A DNA stretch of 23,099 bases from JAIBBG01 sp043748015 (GCA_043748015.1 JAYTOA010000051.1:1-23099), one strand, 5' to 3'; shown: positions 8,814-16,747, counted from the first letter of the stretch. Program-made: numbers and translations. Notes: generated from the sequence alone by a model not told the origin.

Positions 8814-9470
8814 ATGAAAAAAACAATCTTTGGATTTCTCTTTATAATGTTATTCTCGATCACAGGAATTGCACAAAAATTCGGATATGTTGATACGAAG
8901 TATGTTTTGAGTCACATACCGGAATACCAGGCAGCGCAGGTAGAAGTGAACAAACTAAGTGCTCAATGGCAGAAGGACATTGAGACAAAATATGAGACCA
9001 TTGCCAAACTGGAAAATGCGCTTTTGGCTGAAAAAATACTTTTGACCGATGAGATGCGCAAGCGCCGCGAGCAGGATATTGATCAAAAGAGACAAGAAGC
9101 CAAAGAAATGCAGAAGACGAAATTCGGCGTTGGTGGTGATTTGTTTAAGAAAAGAGAGGAATTAATCAAACCCATTCAGGATCAGATATACGAAGCGATC
9201 CAGGAGATTGCATCATCAAGTGCATTAATGGTGGTATTTGACAAAGCCAATCATAGCAATATGCTTTACACAAATCCCAAGCATGATATTAGCGATAAAG
9301 TATTGAAGAAAATGGGCTTGAAACCGGGAGAAATACTTGAAGAAGATGAAAAGGAAGAGGGAGAAGGGGAAGGAGAAAAGTCGCCAGACAACAAACAGCA
9401 ACCGAAGGATGGAACCAAACCAAATACAGGAACAAGAGGCACAGAAAAATCACCTTCAAAAGGTAAATAA
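8814..9470 (+). CDS. OmpH/Skp-like periplasmic chaperone with acidic low-complexity tail
   Basis: Skp/OmpH proteins are periplasmic chaperones that hold unfolded outer-membrane proteins on the way to BamA. This 218-residue copy has a signal peptide (about 1-20, ending GIAQ), the family strand KFGYVDTKYVLSHIPEYQ at about 21-38, a long charged coiled coil at about 40-115 and a C-terminal strand (ALMVVFDKANHSNMLYTNP). Residues of about 180-218 form a Glu/Gly/Lys/Pro/Thr-rich tail (EKEEGEGEGEKSP and more) that is absent from the neighbouring paralogue and unusual for the family. It starts 56 bases after bamA and lies 62 bases before the second copy. Confidence 0.9.
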   Translation: MKKTIFGFLFIMLFSITGIAQKFGYVDTKYVLSHIPEYQAAQVEVNKLSAQWQKDIETKYETIAKLENALLAEKILLTDEMRKRREQDIDQKRQEAKEMQKTKFGVGGDLFKKREELIKPIQDQIYEAIQEIASSSALMVVFDKANHSNMLYTNPKHDISDKVLKKMGLKPGEILEEDEKEEGEGEGEKSPDNKQQPKDGTKPNTGTRGTEKSPSKGK

Positions 9471-9532
9471 CAGTCAGGCCGGAAGTTTGGCATGAATATT
9501 AATCAACTAGAAAAAACCAACTAATTCAAGAA

Positions 9533-10081
9533 ATGAAAAAAGGAATTATCCTCATTGCAGCAATTTGCCTCACCACTATTGGCACATATGCGCAGAAGCT
9601 CGGACACATCAATGGACAATCACTCGTTGAGCATATGCCCGAATACAAAACAGCATACGAAGAACTCAATAAATACAAACAACAATATGAAGTTGCTCTT
9701 GAGAACATGCAGAAGGAATATGAAGCCATGATCAAGGATTTCGAGAAAGTGAAAGACTCTGCTCCCAAAGTGATTCTTGATACAAAGGTGCGTGATATTG
9801 AAGCCAAGCGCCAGGGCATCTATGATTTCCAGGAGCAGGCAAGTGCTGATGTGTCGAATGAGGAGATGAAAAAAGTTGATCCTGTTTTAAAAAAGGCAAA
9901 GGGTGCAATTGAAGAAGTTGCAAAGGCGAATGGATACATTTATATTTTCGATTCAGGTGCCGGATCACTGTTATACACTGGCGGTGATGACATAACAAAA
10001 CTTGTTTGCACGAAGCTGGGTATTCCAGACTTCACGAATGAAGTACCACCGAAAGAAACGCCTTCTCCGGAAAAGAAATAA
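9533..10081 (+). CDS. OmpH/Skp-like periplasmic chaperone, second copy
   Basis: This 182-residue paralogue of the preceding gene shares its plan. It has a signal peptide (about 1-20, ending TYAQ), the first strand KLGHINGQSLVEHMPEYK at 21-38, a charged coiled coil at about 40-110 and a C-terminal strand (GYIYIFDSGAGSLLYTGG). A short Pro/Glu/Lys tail ends it. Tandem ompH copies after bamA are common in Bacteroidota, and the two may form mixed or separate trimers with different clients; that is inference. It is the last gene of the uppS operon, and a strong terminator begins 18 bases later. Confidence 0.92.
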   Translation: MKKGIILIAAICLTTIGTYAQKLGHINGQSLVEHMPEYKTAYEELNKYKQQYEVALENMQKEYEAMIKDFEKVKDSAPKVILDTKVRDIEAKRQGIYDFQEQASADVSNEEMKKVDPVLKKAKGAIEEVAKANGYIYIFDSGAGSLLYTGGDDITKLVCTKLGIPDFTNEVPPKETPSPEKK

Positions 10082-10098
10082 TCTATTTAGTTCATGTG

Positions 10099-10127
10099 AA
10101 AGGCTGTCTGTAATGGACAGCCTTTTT
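10099..10127 (+). terminator. Rho-independent terminator of the uppS-bamA-ompH operon
   Basis: AAAGGCTGTC at 10099-10108 pairs perfectly with GACAGCCTTT at 10116-10125 around a 7-base loop (TGTAATG), and a T run covers 10123-10127. The A-rich left arm also makes it a possible bidirectional terminator. Confidence 0.92.
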
Positions 10128-10140
10128 AATTTGCGAATTG

Positions 10141-10184
10141 GTGATTGGGTGATTGGGTGATTGGGTGATTGGGTGATTGGGTGA
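10141..10184. repeat. Octamer tandem repeat GTGATTGG, 5.5 copies
   Basis: GTGATTGG is repeated five times without a mismatch from 10141 to 10180 and followed by a half copy GTGA. A degenerate copy (GCGAATTG) precedes it. It is non-coding and lies between the operon terminator and the murI promoter. Perfect short repeats of this kind can change copy number by replication slippage. Confidence 0.97.
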
Positions 10185-10232
10185 ATAAAAACTCAAGCAG
10201 GCAAAGTCAGCAATGAATACAAGTATTTTTTT

Positions 10233-10530
10233 ATCAAGGAGAATTGGAGAAATTGTATTTTTCAGGGAGTGCCTACGAACGGTTTTTGAATTTTGAATCT
10301 TTGAATTGTCTGAACGCATTTTGAATCCTGAATTTATTTAATCACGGAGAATTGGAGAAATGGAGATATTTCAGTGCGCGTTTGACGAAAGGTTTTTGAA
10401 TCTTTGAATTAGCTGAACGCAGTTTGAATCCTGAATTTATTTAATCACGGAGAATTGGAGAAATGGAGTTTTTTCAGTGCGCGTTTGACGGATTGTTTTT
10501 GAATCTTGAATAATGAATCTTTGAATTTTA
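10233..10530. repeat. Three tandem copies of a 103-108 bp intergenic repeat
   Basis: Units begin at about 10233, 10341 and 10444, each opening with ATCA(A/C)GGAGAATTGGAGAAA. The second and third are nearly identical for about 50 bases, through the shared TTTCAGTGCGCGTTTGACG. The first is more diverged and has a different middle part. Shared words in all three are GAATCTTTGAATT and a T-rich GGTTTTTGAA-like stretch. No open frame is kept. The final unit runs into the murI promoter, so one repeat end supplies the -33 element. Similar GAATTGGAGAAATGG sequence may be dispersed elsewhere in the genome; this cannot be tested here. Confidence 0.85.
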
Positions 10531-10550
10531 CCTACAATCCTTTTTCTTTG
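10520..10550 (+). promoter_or_regulatory. murI: Likely murI promoter with very short or no leader
   Basis: TTTG at 10520-10523, exactly 19 bases, then TTTCTTTG at 10543-10550 fits TTTG-N19-TAnnTTTG with one mismatch in the -7 box. The first ATG is only 3 bases past the box. Transcription would start at or next to the start codon, so the mRNA may be leaderless, or the second ATG at 10557 may be used. Confidence 0.5.
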
Positions 10551-10553
10551 TAG

Positions 10554-11372
10554 ATGATGAGCAATGAACAGCCTATAGGCATTTTCGATTCCGGGATTGG
10601 TGGATTGACGGTAGCTGGAGCTATAAAGAAAATACTACCGGAGGAAAACCTGATCTATTTTGGCGATACGGCGCATATGCCTTATGGAGAAAAATCCGCG
10701 GATCTCATTGTGCATTACGCATTGCAGATTACCGATTTTTTACTTAACAACAAGAACTGTAAAGCCATAGTGATTGCTTGCAATACTGCATCAGCCGTAG
10801 CGTATGAGTCGTTGCGGGAGAAGTACAAAGGCAGTGTTCCTGTGATCAATGTGATCGACCCAATGATTGAAGAATTGATTTCATATGATGATCTCAAACA
10901 CGTGGGAATAATAGCCACGAAGGCAACTGTGAAAAGTGGAGTGTATCAGGAAAAAATTTCAAGACGGAAACCATCACTTAAATATTCTGCGCTCGCCACT
11001 CCCCTGCTCGCTTCTATGATTGAGGAAGGATTTTTCAACGATACCATTTCACATGCGGTACTGAATGAATACCTCAAAGATCCTGTTCTCAGTGACATAG
11101 ATTCGCTGGTACTTGCTTGCACACATTATCCATTGATCAAAAAAGAGATCAACGAATTTTATAACGGACGCGTCAAGATTTTTGATTCTGCAGAAGTTGT
11201 AGCCAAAAAGTTGAAGGATATTCTTGTGAAAGAAAACCTTGCATCATCAAAGAAAACCGATAGGGATTATTTTTATGTTTCGGATTACACGCGCTCATTC
11301 GAGCAAGCCACGCGGATATTCTTCAATGAAGAAATCAAACTTGATTCTCCGTCAGTCACATTCGAAAAATAA
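10554..11372 (+). CDS. murI: Glutamate racemase
   Basis: MurI interconverts L- and D-glutamate and supplies D-Glu for peptidoglycan. The 272-residue protein has GIFDSGIGG at 9-17 with Asp12 and Ser13, the first catalytic cysteine in ACNTAS (Cys76) and the second in ACTHYPL (Cys189, followed by His191). These are the two acid/base thiols of the cofactor-independent racemase. Two adjacent ATG codons lie at 10554 and 10557 in frame. It is transcribed alone after the repeat region and converges with lspA, with 43 bases between the two stops. Confidence 0.96.
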   Translation: MMSNEQPIGIFDSGIGGLTVAGAIKKILPEENLIYFGDTAHMPYGEKSADLIVHYALQITDFLLNNKNCKAIVIACNTASAVAYESLREKYKGSVPVINVIDPMIEELISYDDLKHVGIIATKATVKSGVYQEKISRRKPSLKYSALATPLLASMIEEGFFNDTISHAVLNEYLKDPVLSDIDSLVLACTHYPLIKKEINEFYNGRVKIFDSAEVVAKKLKDILVKENLASSKKTDRDYFYVSDYTRSFEQATRIFFNEEIKLDSPSVTFEK

Positions 11373-11384
11373 ACATGGAAATTA

Positions 11385-11405
11385 TTCCCTGCAGCTTTGC
11401 GGGAA
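11385..11405. terminator. Hairpin between convergent murI and lspA
   Basis: TTCCC at 11385-11389 pairs with GGGAA at 11401-11405, and GCA at 11391-11393 with TGC at 11398-11400, leaving one bulged T and a GCTT loop. It sits in the 43-base gap between convergent stops and is probably a shared, rather weak terminator; no perfect T run follows on either strand. Confidence 0.5.
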
Positions 11406-11415
11406 ATTACAGCAG

Positions 11416-12156
11416 CTAATCGGCCTCTTCTTTTTCAACATCCGGAGATCGTCGACCAAGGTCGTGCTGTGATGATTTCGGATACTCATCTGACGTAGTG
11501 AAGGCCACTGTTTCAGAAGAGTATTCTTCAACAATCAACGTAGATGACTCTTCCTCATTTTTGTGAAAGAATTTTCTTTGAAAAAGCAGAATAAGGATAA
11601 TGCCGAATGTGATGCTTGCGTCGGCAACGTTAAATATTGGTGGAAATATCTCATGAGTAGAACCACCATACGAAATGCGTTTAGTAAAATGGAACATGTC
11701 AACCACATTTCCCATCAATGGCTTGGCATAACCTTCGTAATTCATTTCGGCCTTCCCGAAATACATAGTGTAATCGTTGATTTCTGAATCGAATGTTGAT
11801 CCGCGATCGAACATTACGCCATATACAGCGCTATCCACGATGTTTCCAAAAGCTCCGGCCACGATGAGTGATACACATATAATATATCCTGAGTGCGCTT
11901 TTTCTCGGATGAGTCTTATTAGGTAAACAATAATACCTGTTACGACCAACAATCGGAAAATGCTCAGAGTCAATTTTCCGGCATCACCGGGAATCATCCA
12001 ACCGAAAGCCATGCCCGGATTCTCTACGAATTGCAGATCGAACCAACCGGGAATAATTGTTTTGCTTTCGCCGTAAAAGAAATGAAGCTTCACCCAGACC
12101 TTCAACCATTGGTCGAAAATCAGAACACCGAGTATGGTGAAGAGCGCTTTTTTCAA
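11416..12156 (-). CDS. lspA: Lipoprotein signal peptidase II
   Basis: LspA is the inner-membrane aspartyl protease that removes signal peptides from diacylated prolipoproteins. Membrane segments are visible at about 3-22, 62-82, 90-108 and 174-192. Family motifs are FVENPGMAFG at 43-52, GNIVD at 104-108, VVDMFHF at 151-157 with catalytic Asp153, and FNVADAS at 175-181 with catalytic Asp179. At 246 residues it is much longer than the usual 160-170. About 35 extra residues lie between the GNxxD motif and the first catalytic Asp, and a polar tail of about 50 residues follows the last helix. The start is TTG at 12156, giving MKKALF; no ATG fits. It is third in the ileS-DksA-like-lspA unit. Confidence 0.93.
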   Translation of the reverse strand: MKKALFTILGVLIFDQWLKVWVKLHFFYGESKTIIPGWFDLQFVENPGMAFGWMIPGDAGKLTLSIFRLLVVTGIIVYLIRLIREKAHSGYIICVSLIVAGAFGNIVDSAVYGVMFDRGSTFDSEINDYTMYFGKAEMNYEGYAKPLMGNVVDMFHFTKRISYGGSTHEIFPPIFNVADASITFGIILILLFQRKFFHKNEEESSTLIVEEYSSETVAFTTSDEYPKSSQHDLGRRSPDVEKEEAD

Positions 12157-12185
12157 ATGGGATGAATGATTAGAGCCAATTCAAA

Positions 12186-12230
12186 TTCAGCATCCGATGA
12201 ACAATGAAAGATGTTCATCGGAAAGCTGAA
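12186..12230 (-). other. Strong hairpin between the DksA-like gene and lspA
   Basis: CCGATGAAC at 12194-12202 pairs with GTTCATCGG at 12213-12221, and the stem continues outside a small internal loop with TTCAGC at 12186-12191 against GCTGAA at 12225-12230. It begins just past the stop of the DksA-like gene. No T run follows on the minus strand, so it may be a partial terminator or an RNA-stabilising element that sets lspA dosage. Confidence 0.6.
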
Positions 12231-12235
12231 AATTC

Positions 12236-13291
12236 TTATTGCATGTTTTTGGCTTCGATGCTCAAAGTAGCATGAGGAACAAGGCGAAGTCTTTCCTTTG
12301 GAATCAACTTGCCCGTAACACGGCAAATTCCGTATGTTTTGTTTTTGATTCTTAGCAGAGCGTTCTCGAGGTTAACGATGAATTTTTCCTGACGTGATGC
12401 CAATTGAGAAAGCTCTTCGCGATTCATTGTCTCACTTCCATCTTCCATCATTTTGAAAGTCGGAGCCGTATCGTCAGTAGAGTTGTCACCTTCATGAGAC
12501 AAAGACTTTTTCAATTCATCCATGTCAGCGCGTGCTATCTTCAGTTTTTCGTGAATGAGTACTTCAAATTCTTTTAAATCCTTTTCGGCATATCTTACAT
12601 CTAACATACTACTACTTTTCTTTTCTACTGTTTTAATTATTGGTTTTGGAGGAGTCGGAGTTACGACAATCACTTCTTCTTTCTTAGGTGCTTCAACTTT
12701 TATAGGCTGAGGCTTTGGTGGCACAACAGGCATCGGCTTTTTTGCCGGTGGCGTTGCTTTAACAGGAGCAACTTTAGCGACAGGTTTGGCAACAGCTTTC
12801 TTAGCTACCACTTTCACCGCCTTTTTCGGAGCAACTTTCTTTGGAGCCACCTTTTTTGGAGCTGCTATTTTAGCTATCGGCTTTTTGATTGCCGGCTTCT
12901 TGGCTACTACCTTCTTTGACACCTTTTTAGGTGTGGCCTTTTTAGGCGCGACTTTTTTCGCTACAGGCTTTTTCGCAACAGGCTTTTTGGCAACCGCCTT
13001 CTTCACGGGCTTGGTTACTTTTTTAGCAACCACTTTCTTGGCGGCCGGTGCTTTCTTTTTGGCAACAGGTTTTGCTTTGGCCTTCACAGCTTTAGCAACA
13101 ACCTTCTTGGCCGGTTTGCTCACCTTCTTAACTGGTTTCGCAACCTTTTTAGCTGGTTTACTCACTTTTTTTGCCGGTTTCGCTGCCTTTTTCACAGGCT
13201 TTTTCGCTGCCTTAGCAGGTTTCGCTTTTGGAGCGCTTTTCTTTACTGCCTTGCCTTTTGCGGGCTTTTTGGCTACTTTTTTTGCTGCCAT
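12236..13291 (-). CDS. DksA/TraR-like protein fused to a histone-H1-like KAP-rich arm
   Basis: Residues 1 to about 200 of 351 are almost wholly Lys, Ala, Pro and Val in repeats such as KKPAKKVAKPVKK, like histone H1 tails and bacterial AlgP or Hc2-type proteins; such arms bind DNA without sequence specificity. A Pro/Val linker follows. From Met229 the protein is a TraR/DksA-type domain: a coiled-coil region, a loop, a second helix with LENALLRIKNKTYGICRVTG, then KLIPKERL and PHATLSIEA. The zinc-finger region keeps one obvious cysteine (Cys323), so zinc binding is doubtful, as in many Bacteroidota relatives. DksA-type proteins act on RNA polymerase in its secondary channel; an arm that also holds DNA would be inference. 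The gene follows the ileS stop by 9 bases and is probably co-transcribed. Confidence 0.88.
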   Translation of the reverse strand: MAAKKVAKKPAKGKAVKKSAPKAKPAKAAKKPVKKAAKPAKKVSKPAKKVAKPVKKVSKPAKKVVAKAVKAKAKPVAKKKAPAAKKVVAKKVTKPVKKAVAKKPVAKKPVAKKVAPKKATPKKVSKKVVAKKPAIKKPIAKIAAPKKVAPKKVAPKKAVKVVAKKAVAKPVAKVAPVKATPPAKKPMPVVPPKPQPIKVEAPKKEEVIVVTPTPPKPIIKTVEKKSSSMLDVRYAEKDLKEFEVLIHEKLKIARADMDELKKSLSHEGDNSTDDTAPTFKMMEDGSETMNREELSQLASRQEKFIVNLENALLRIKNKTYGICRVTGKLIPKERLRLVPHATLSIEAKNMQ

Positions 13292-13300
13292 GGTGTGATA

Positions 13301-16300
13301 TCAATTAAGTTTTGCCAGACTAATCTGAGTTGTGAGACCTTCTTCAATTTCTACCATGTGTCCATTTTGAAGGGAATCAACCATCAGCAATTCATCTGCT
13401 AAAATTTGGGCGCGAATATATTCTGAATTCTTTAGTACTGCTTGCTTAAAGCCGTCACGGGACTCAATCTTCACAATAATTCTATCCGTAACGTCGAAAC
13501 CGGCTTCTTTGCGAAGATTCTGAATTCTATTGATGAATTCACGCGCAATGCCTTCCTGATGGAGTTCTTCGTCGATGTGAATATCGAGTGCGACGGTCAA
13601 AGCTCCGTCATTCACCACTTTCCAACCGGGAATGTCGACCGGAATGATGTCAACATCTTCATGTAATATCTCGATAACTTCCCCATCAATCTTAAACTCG
13701 TAGATATCAGAGGTTTCGATAGAACGAATGATTTCCTGAGCGTTGTCCGCAGCGAATTGCTGAAGCGGCTTCATATGTTTCCCGCATTTCTTACCCAGTG
13801 TTTTGAAATTGAGCTTAAGGTCCTTTACAATCTGCGCTTGCGACTCATCAACAAACTCGAGGAATTTGACATTTGTTTCAGCCAGAATTAGCTCTGCCAC
13901 TGCTTCAATTCGAGCTTGATCTTTGGGATTCAGGACAGGAATACGAATCTTCTTCAAGGGTTGACGAACGCGGATGTTTTCCTTCTTTCTGATAGAAAGA
14001 ATCATAGAAGAAATTTCCTGAGCGAAGCCCATTTGTTCTTCCAGTTCAACATTCAAAGCGCTGTCATTGGCTTTTACCATAAATGTAAGATGGACAGAAT
14101 CGTGAATTCCCACTTTGCTCTCTTCGCTACCACTGGAACGAATGCAATCTGTCAGATTTCTGTAAAGCCAATCACTAAAGAAAGGAGCGAACGGCGACGA
14201 AAGTTGCGCCACTACGCTCAAGCATTCATGAAGAGTTTCGTAGGCCGCTTGCTTATCGCGGGAAAGTTCGCCGTGCCAGAATCTTTTGCGTGAAAGTCTC
14301 ACATACCAATTGGATAGATGGGCATCCACGAAATCCTCAATTGCTCTGGCGGCGGGAGTTGGGTTATAATCATCGAGATAAGCCGACACCTGAATGATGA
14401 GGCTATTCAATTTAGAGATAATCCAACGATCGAGTTCATTGCGTTCAGCAATTGGAATGGCTGTTTGCGCATTCATCACAAATCGATCGATGTTGGCGTA
14501 GATGGCAAAAAAGCTATACGTATTATACAGTGTACCGAAAAACTTTCGCTGCACTTCGGTAATTCCTTCGCTATCGAATTTTAAGTTATCCCACGGCTGC
14601 GCATTGGTTATCATGTACCAGCGTGTGGCATCCGGGCCATATTTTGGAATAGTAATAAAAGGATCCACTGCATTGCCTAGACGTTTGGACATTTTGTTTC
14701 CGTTCTTATCCAGAACGAGACCGTTTGAGATCACATTCTTGTATGCAACAGAATCGAAACACATGGTGGCAATGGCGTGCAGCGTATAGAACCATCCGCG
14801 CGTCTGATCGACACCTTCGGCAATATAATCAGCCGGGAAAGCTTTGCGATCGTCGATGAGGTGTTTGTTTTCGAAAGGGTAATGCAATTGTGCATAAGGC
14901 ATGGAACCACTATCGAACCAGACATCAATCAAGTCGCTTTCACGTATCATTTTTTTACCGGAAGGAGCAACGAGAAAAATGTCGTCGGCATAAGGTTTAT
15001 GAAGATCAAACGTGAGGTAATTATCAGCAGAGAAATCTCCGGGTGAAAATTTATCCAATGGATTTGAAGTCATGAATCCGGCCTTCATTGATAAGTTGAT
15101 TTCGTCTTTCAATTCTTCGGCGCTTCCTATACAAATAATTTCTTCACCGTCCTCGGTGCGCCAGATTGGTAGAGGAATTCCCCAGAAACGCGATCTCGAG
15201 AGATTCCAGTCGTTGGCGTTTTCGAGCCAGTTGCCGAATCTTCCTGTTCCTGTGGCTTCCGGTTTCCAGTTGATGGTGTTGTTGAGTTCCACCATTCTAT
15301 CACGCACTTGTGGAATCTTGATAAACCACGAATCCAATGGATAGTAAAGGATTGGCTTATCTGTTCGCCAGCAGTGCGGATAATTGTGTTCGTACTTTTC
15401 CTTTTTAAAAAGCTTGTCTTCGTTCTGAAGCTTGAGACAAATACGCTCATCAACACTCAAGTAGTGAAGCTTAGATGTATCCTTGATGAAGCCGGAAAGT
15501 TTGTCCTTTTGCTTTTGGAGTTCAACACTCTTCGCATCATTATCGTAGTAATCTTCCTTGACGAATTCTTCACCGTATAGAAAAACACCATCGTTCACTT
15601 CAGGTAAAAAACGGCCGCGTTTATCGACGAGCGTCAGCGAGCCGACACCATTTTGTTTAGCAACACGGAAGTCATCAGCACCGAAAGACGGAGCGATGTG
15701 AACGATGCCCGTTCCATCCTCAGTAGTAACAAAATCGCCGATGATTACGCGGAATGCATCGCCTTCGGTTGGTTGAACAAAAGGTAAAAGTTGCTCATAG
15801 CGCAAACCTTCCAAATCAGCGCCTTTCATGAAAGACACGATATAAAACGGAATATTTTTATCTCCGGGTTTGTAATCTTCAAATTCCAGAACGCTATTTT
15901 TTTCAGGGAAATATTTCCCGAGCAGATCCTTAGCGAGAATAACGTGAATGACTTTGTTGTTGTAGTGATTGATCGTTTTTACGAGAGCGTACTCAATTCC
16001 TTTTCCGACAGCCAAAGCAGTATTCGATGGAAGCGTCCAGGGAGTGGTGGTCCATGCGAGAAAGAACACATCTTCATCCATATTGAAAGCTGGATTAATT
16101 GCTTTGAACATAGCCACAGCACTGGTGTCCTTCACTTCGCGGTAACAGCCGGGTTGGTTGATTTCGTGTGAACTGAGTCCGGTGCCGGCAGCCGGCGAAT
16201 AAGGTTGAATGGTGAACCCTTTATATAAAAGATCCTTCTTGTAGAGATTTTGTAGAATCCACCATACGCTTTCAATGTATTTGTTGTCGTAGGTGATATA

Positions 16301-16747
16301 CGGATCAGTCATGTCCACCCAATAACCCATGATACGGGTAACTTCTTCCCACTTATCCGTGTACTTCATCACTTCGGTGCGGCACGCGGTATTGTATTCC
16401 TCCACAGAGATCTTCGTTCCGATATCTTCTTTGGTAATGCCCAACGTTTTCTCCACCGCAAGTTCTATCGGCAGTCCGTGAGTATCCCATCCTGCTTTGC
16501 GCTTTACCTGTTTTCCTTTGAGGGTTTGGTATCTGCAAAAGATGTCTTTGATAGCACGCGCCATAACGTGGTGAATACCGGGCATACCATTGGCGCTAGG
16601 CGGTCCCTCGTAAAATACGAATGGATTGTTTTCATCTCGTTCACTGATAGAACGATTGAAAATTCCCTCTCGTTCCCAAAAAGCCAGCACTTCATTGGAT
16701 ATCTCAGGCAGATTGAGGTGTTTAAATTCTCTATAAGGTTGATTCAT
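13301..16747 (-). CDS. ileS: Isoleucyl-tRNA synthetase, IleRS2-like, with GIHH signature motif
   Basis: IleRS charges tRNA-Ile and edits valine. The 1148-residue length, beyond the roughly 930 of common bacterial IleRS1, and the extended C-terminus fit the eukaryote-like IleRS2 type. The opening PYREFKHLNLPEISNEVLAF and GWDTHGLPIE are typical. The KMSKR signature is at 685-689. The HxGH signature is altered: the DNA encodes PGIHHV with Gly57-Ile58-His59-His60, so the first and third positions are swapped. Such GXHH enzymes are known among IleRS2. I start at the ATG at 16747-16745. A TTG at 16768 in frame would add seven residues, but MNQPYREF matches the usual start. It is first in the operon with the DksA-like gene and lspA. 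Confidence 0.95.
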   Translation of the reverse strand: MNQPYREFKHLNLPEISNEVLAFWEREGIFNRSISERDENNPFVFYEGPPSANGMPGIHHVMARAIKDIFCRYQTLKGKQVKRKAGWDTHGLPIELAVEKTLGITKEDIGTKISVEEYNTACRTEVMKYTDKWEEVTRIMGYWVDMTDPYITYDNKYIESVWWILQNLYKKDLLYKGFTIQPYSPAAGTGLSSHEINQPGCYREVKDTSAVAMFKAINPAFNMDEDVFFLAWTTTPWTLPSNTALAVGKGIEYALVKTINHYNNKVIHVILAKDLLGKYFPEKNSVLEFEDYKPGDKNIPFYIVSFMKGADLEGLRYEQLLPFVQPTEGDAFRVIIGDFVTTEDGTGIVHIAPSFGADDFRVAKQNGVGSLTLVDKRGRFLPEVNDGVFLYGEEFVKEDYYDNDAKSVELQKQKDKLSGFIKDTSKLHYLSVDERICLKLQNEDKLFKKEKYEHNYPHCWRTDKPILYYPLDSWFIKIPQVRDRMVELNNTINWKPEATGTGRFGNWLENANDWNLSRSRFWGIPLPIWRTEDGEEIICIGSAEELKDEINLSMKAGFMTSNPLDKFSPGDFSADNYLTFDLHKPYADDIFLVAPSGKKMIRESDLIDVWFDSGSMPYAQLHYPFENKHLIDDRKAFPADYIAEGVDQTRGWFYTLHAIATMCFDSVAYKNVISNGLVLDKNGNKMSKRLGNAVDPFITIPKYGPDATRWYMITNAQPWDNLKFDSEGITEVQRKFFGTLYNTYSFFAIYANIDRFVMNAQTAIPIAERNELDRWIISKLNSLIIQVSAYLDDYNPTPAARAIEDFVDAHLSNWYVRLSRKRFWHGELSRDKQAAYETLHECLSVVAQLSSPFAPFFSDWLYRNLTDCIRSSGSEESKVGIHDSVHLTFMVKANDSALNVELEEQMGFAQEISSMILSIRKKENIRVRQPLKKIRIPVLNPKDQARIEAVAELILAETNVKFLEFVDESQAQIVKDLKLNFKTLGKKCGKHMKPLQQFAADNAQEIIRSIETSDIYEFKIDGEVIEILHEDVDIIPVDIPGWKVVNDGALTVALDIHIDEELHQEGIAREFINRIQNLRKEAGFDVTDRIIVKIESRDGFKQAVLKNSEYIRAQILADELLMVDSLQNGHMVEIEEGLTTQISLAKLN

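Noticed and set aside
10092..10319. Small minus-strand frame of 75 codons over the octamer array
   Set aside because: Its sequence is mostly the translated octamer repeat and lies across a terminator; it is not a credible gene.
12786..13298. A 170-codon plus-strand frame rich in Phe, Ala, Thr and Leu that looks like a membrane protein
   Set aside because: It is the exact antisense of the Lys/Ala/Pro repeats of the DksA-like gene; Lys codons read backward give Phe/Leu.
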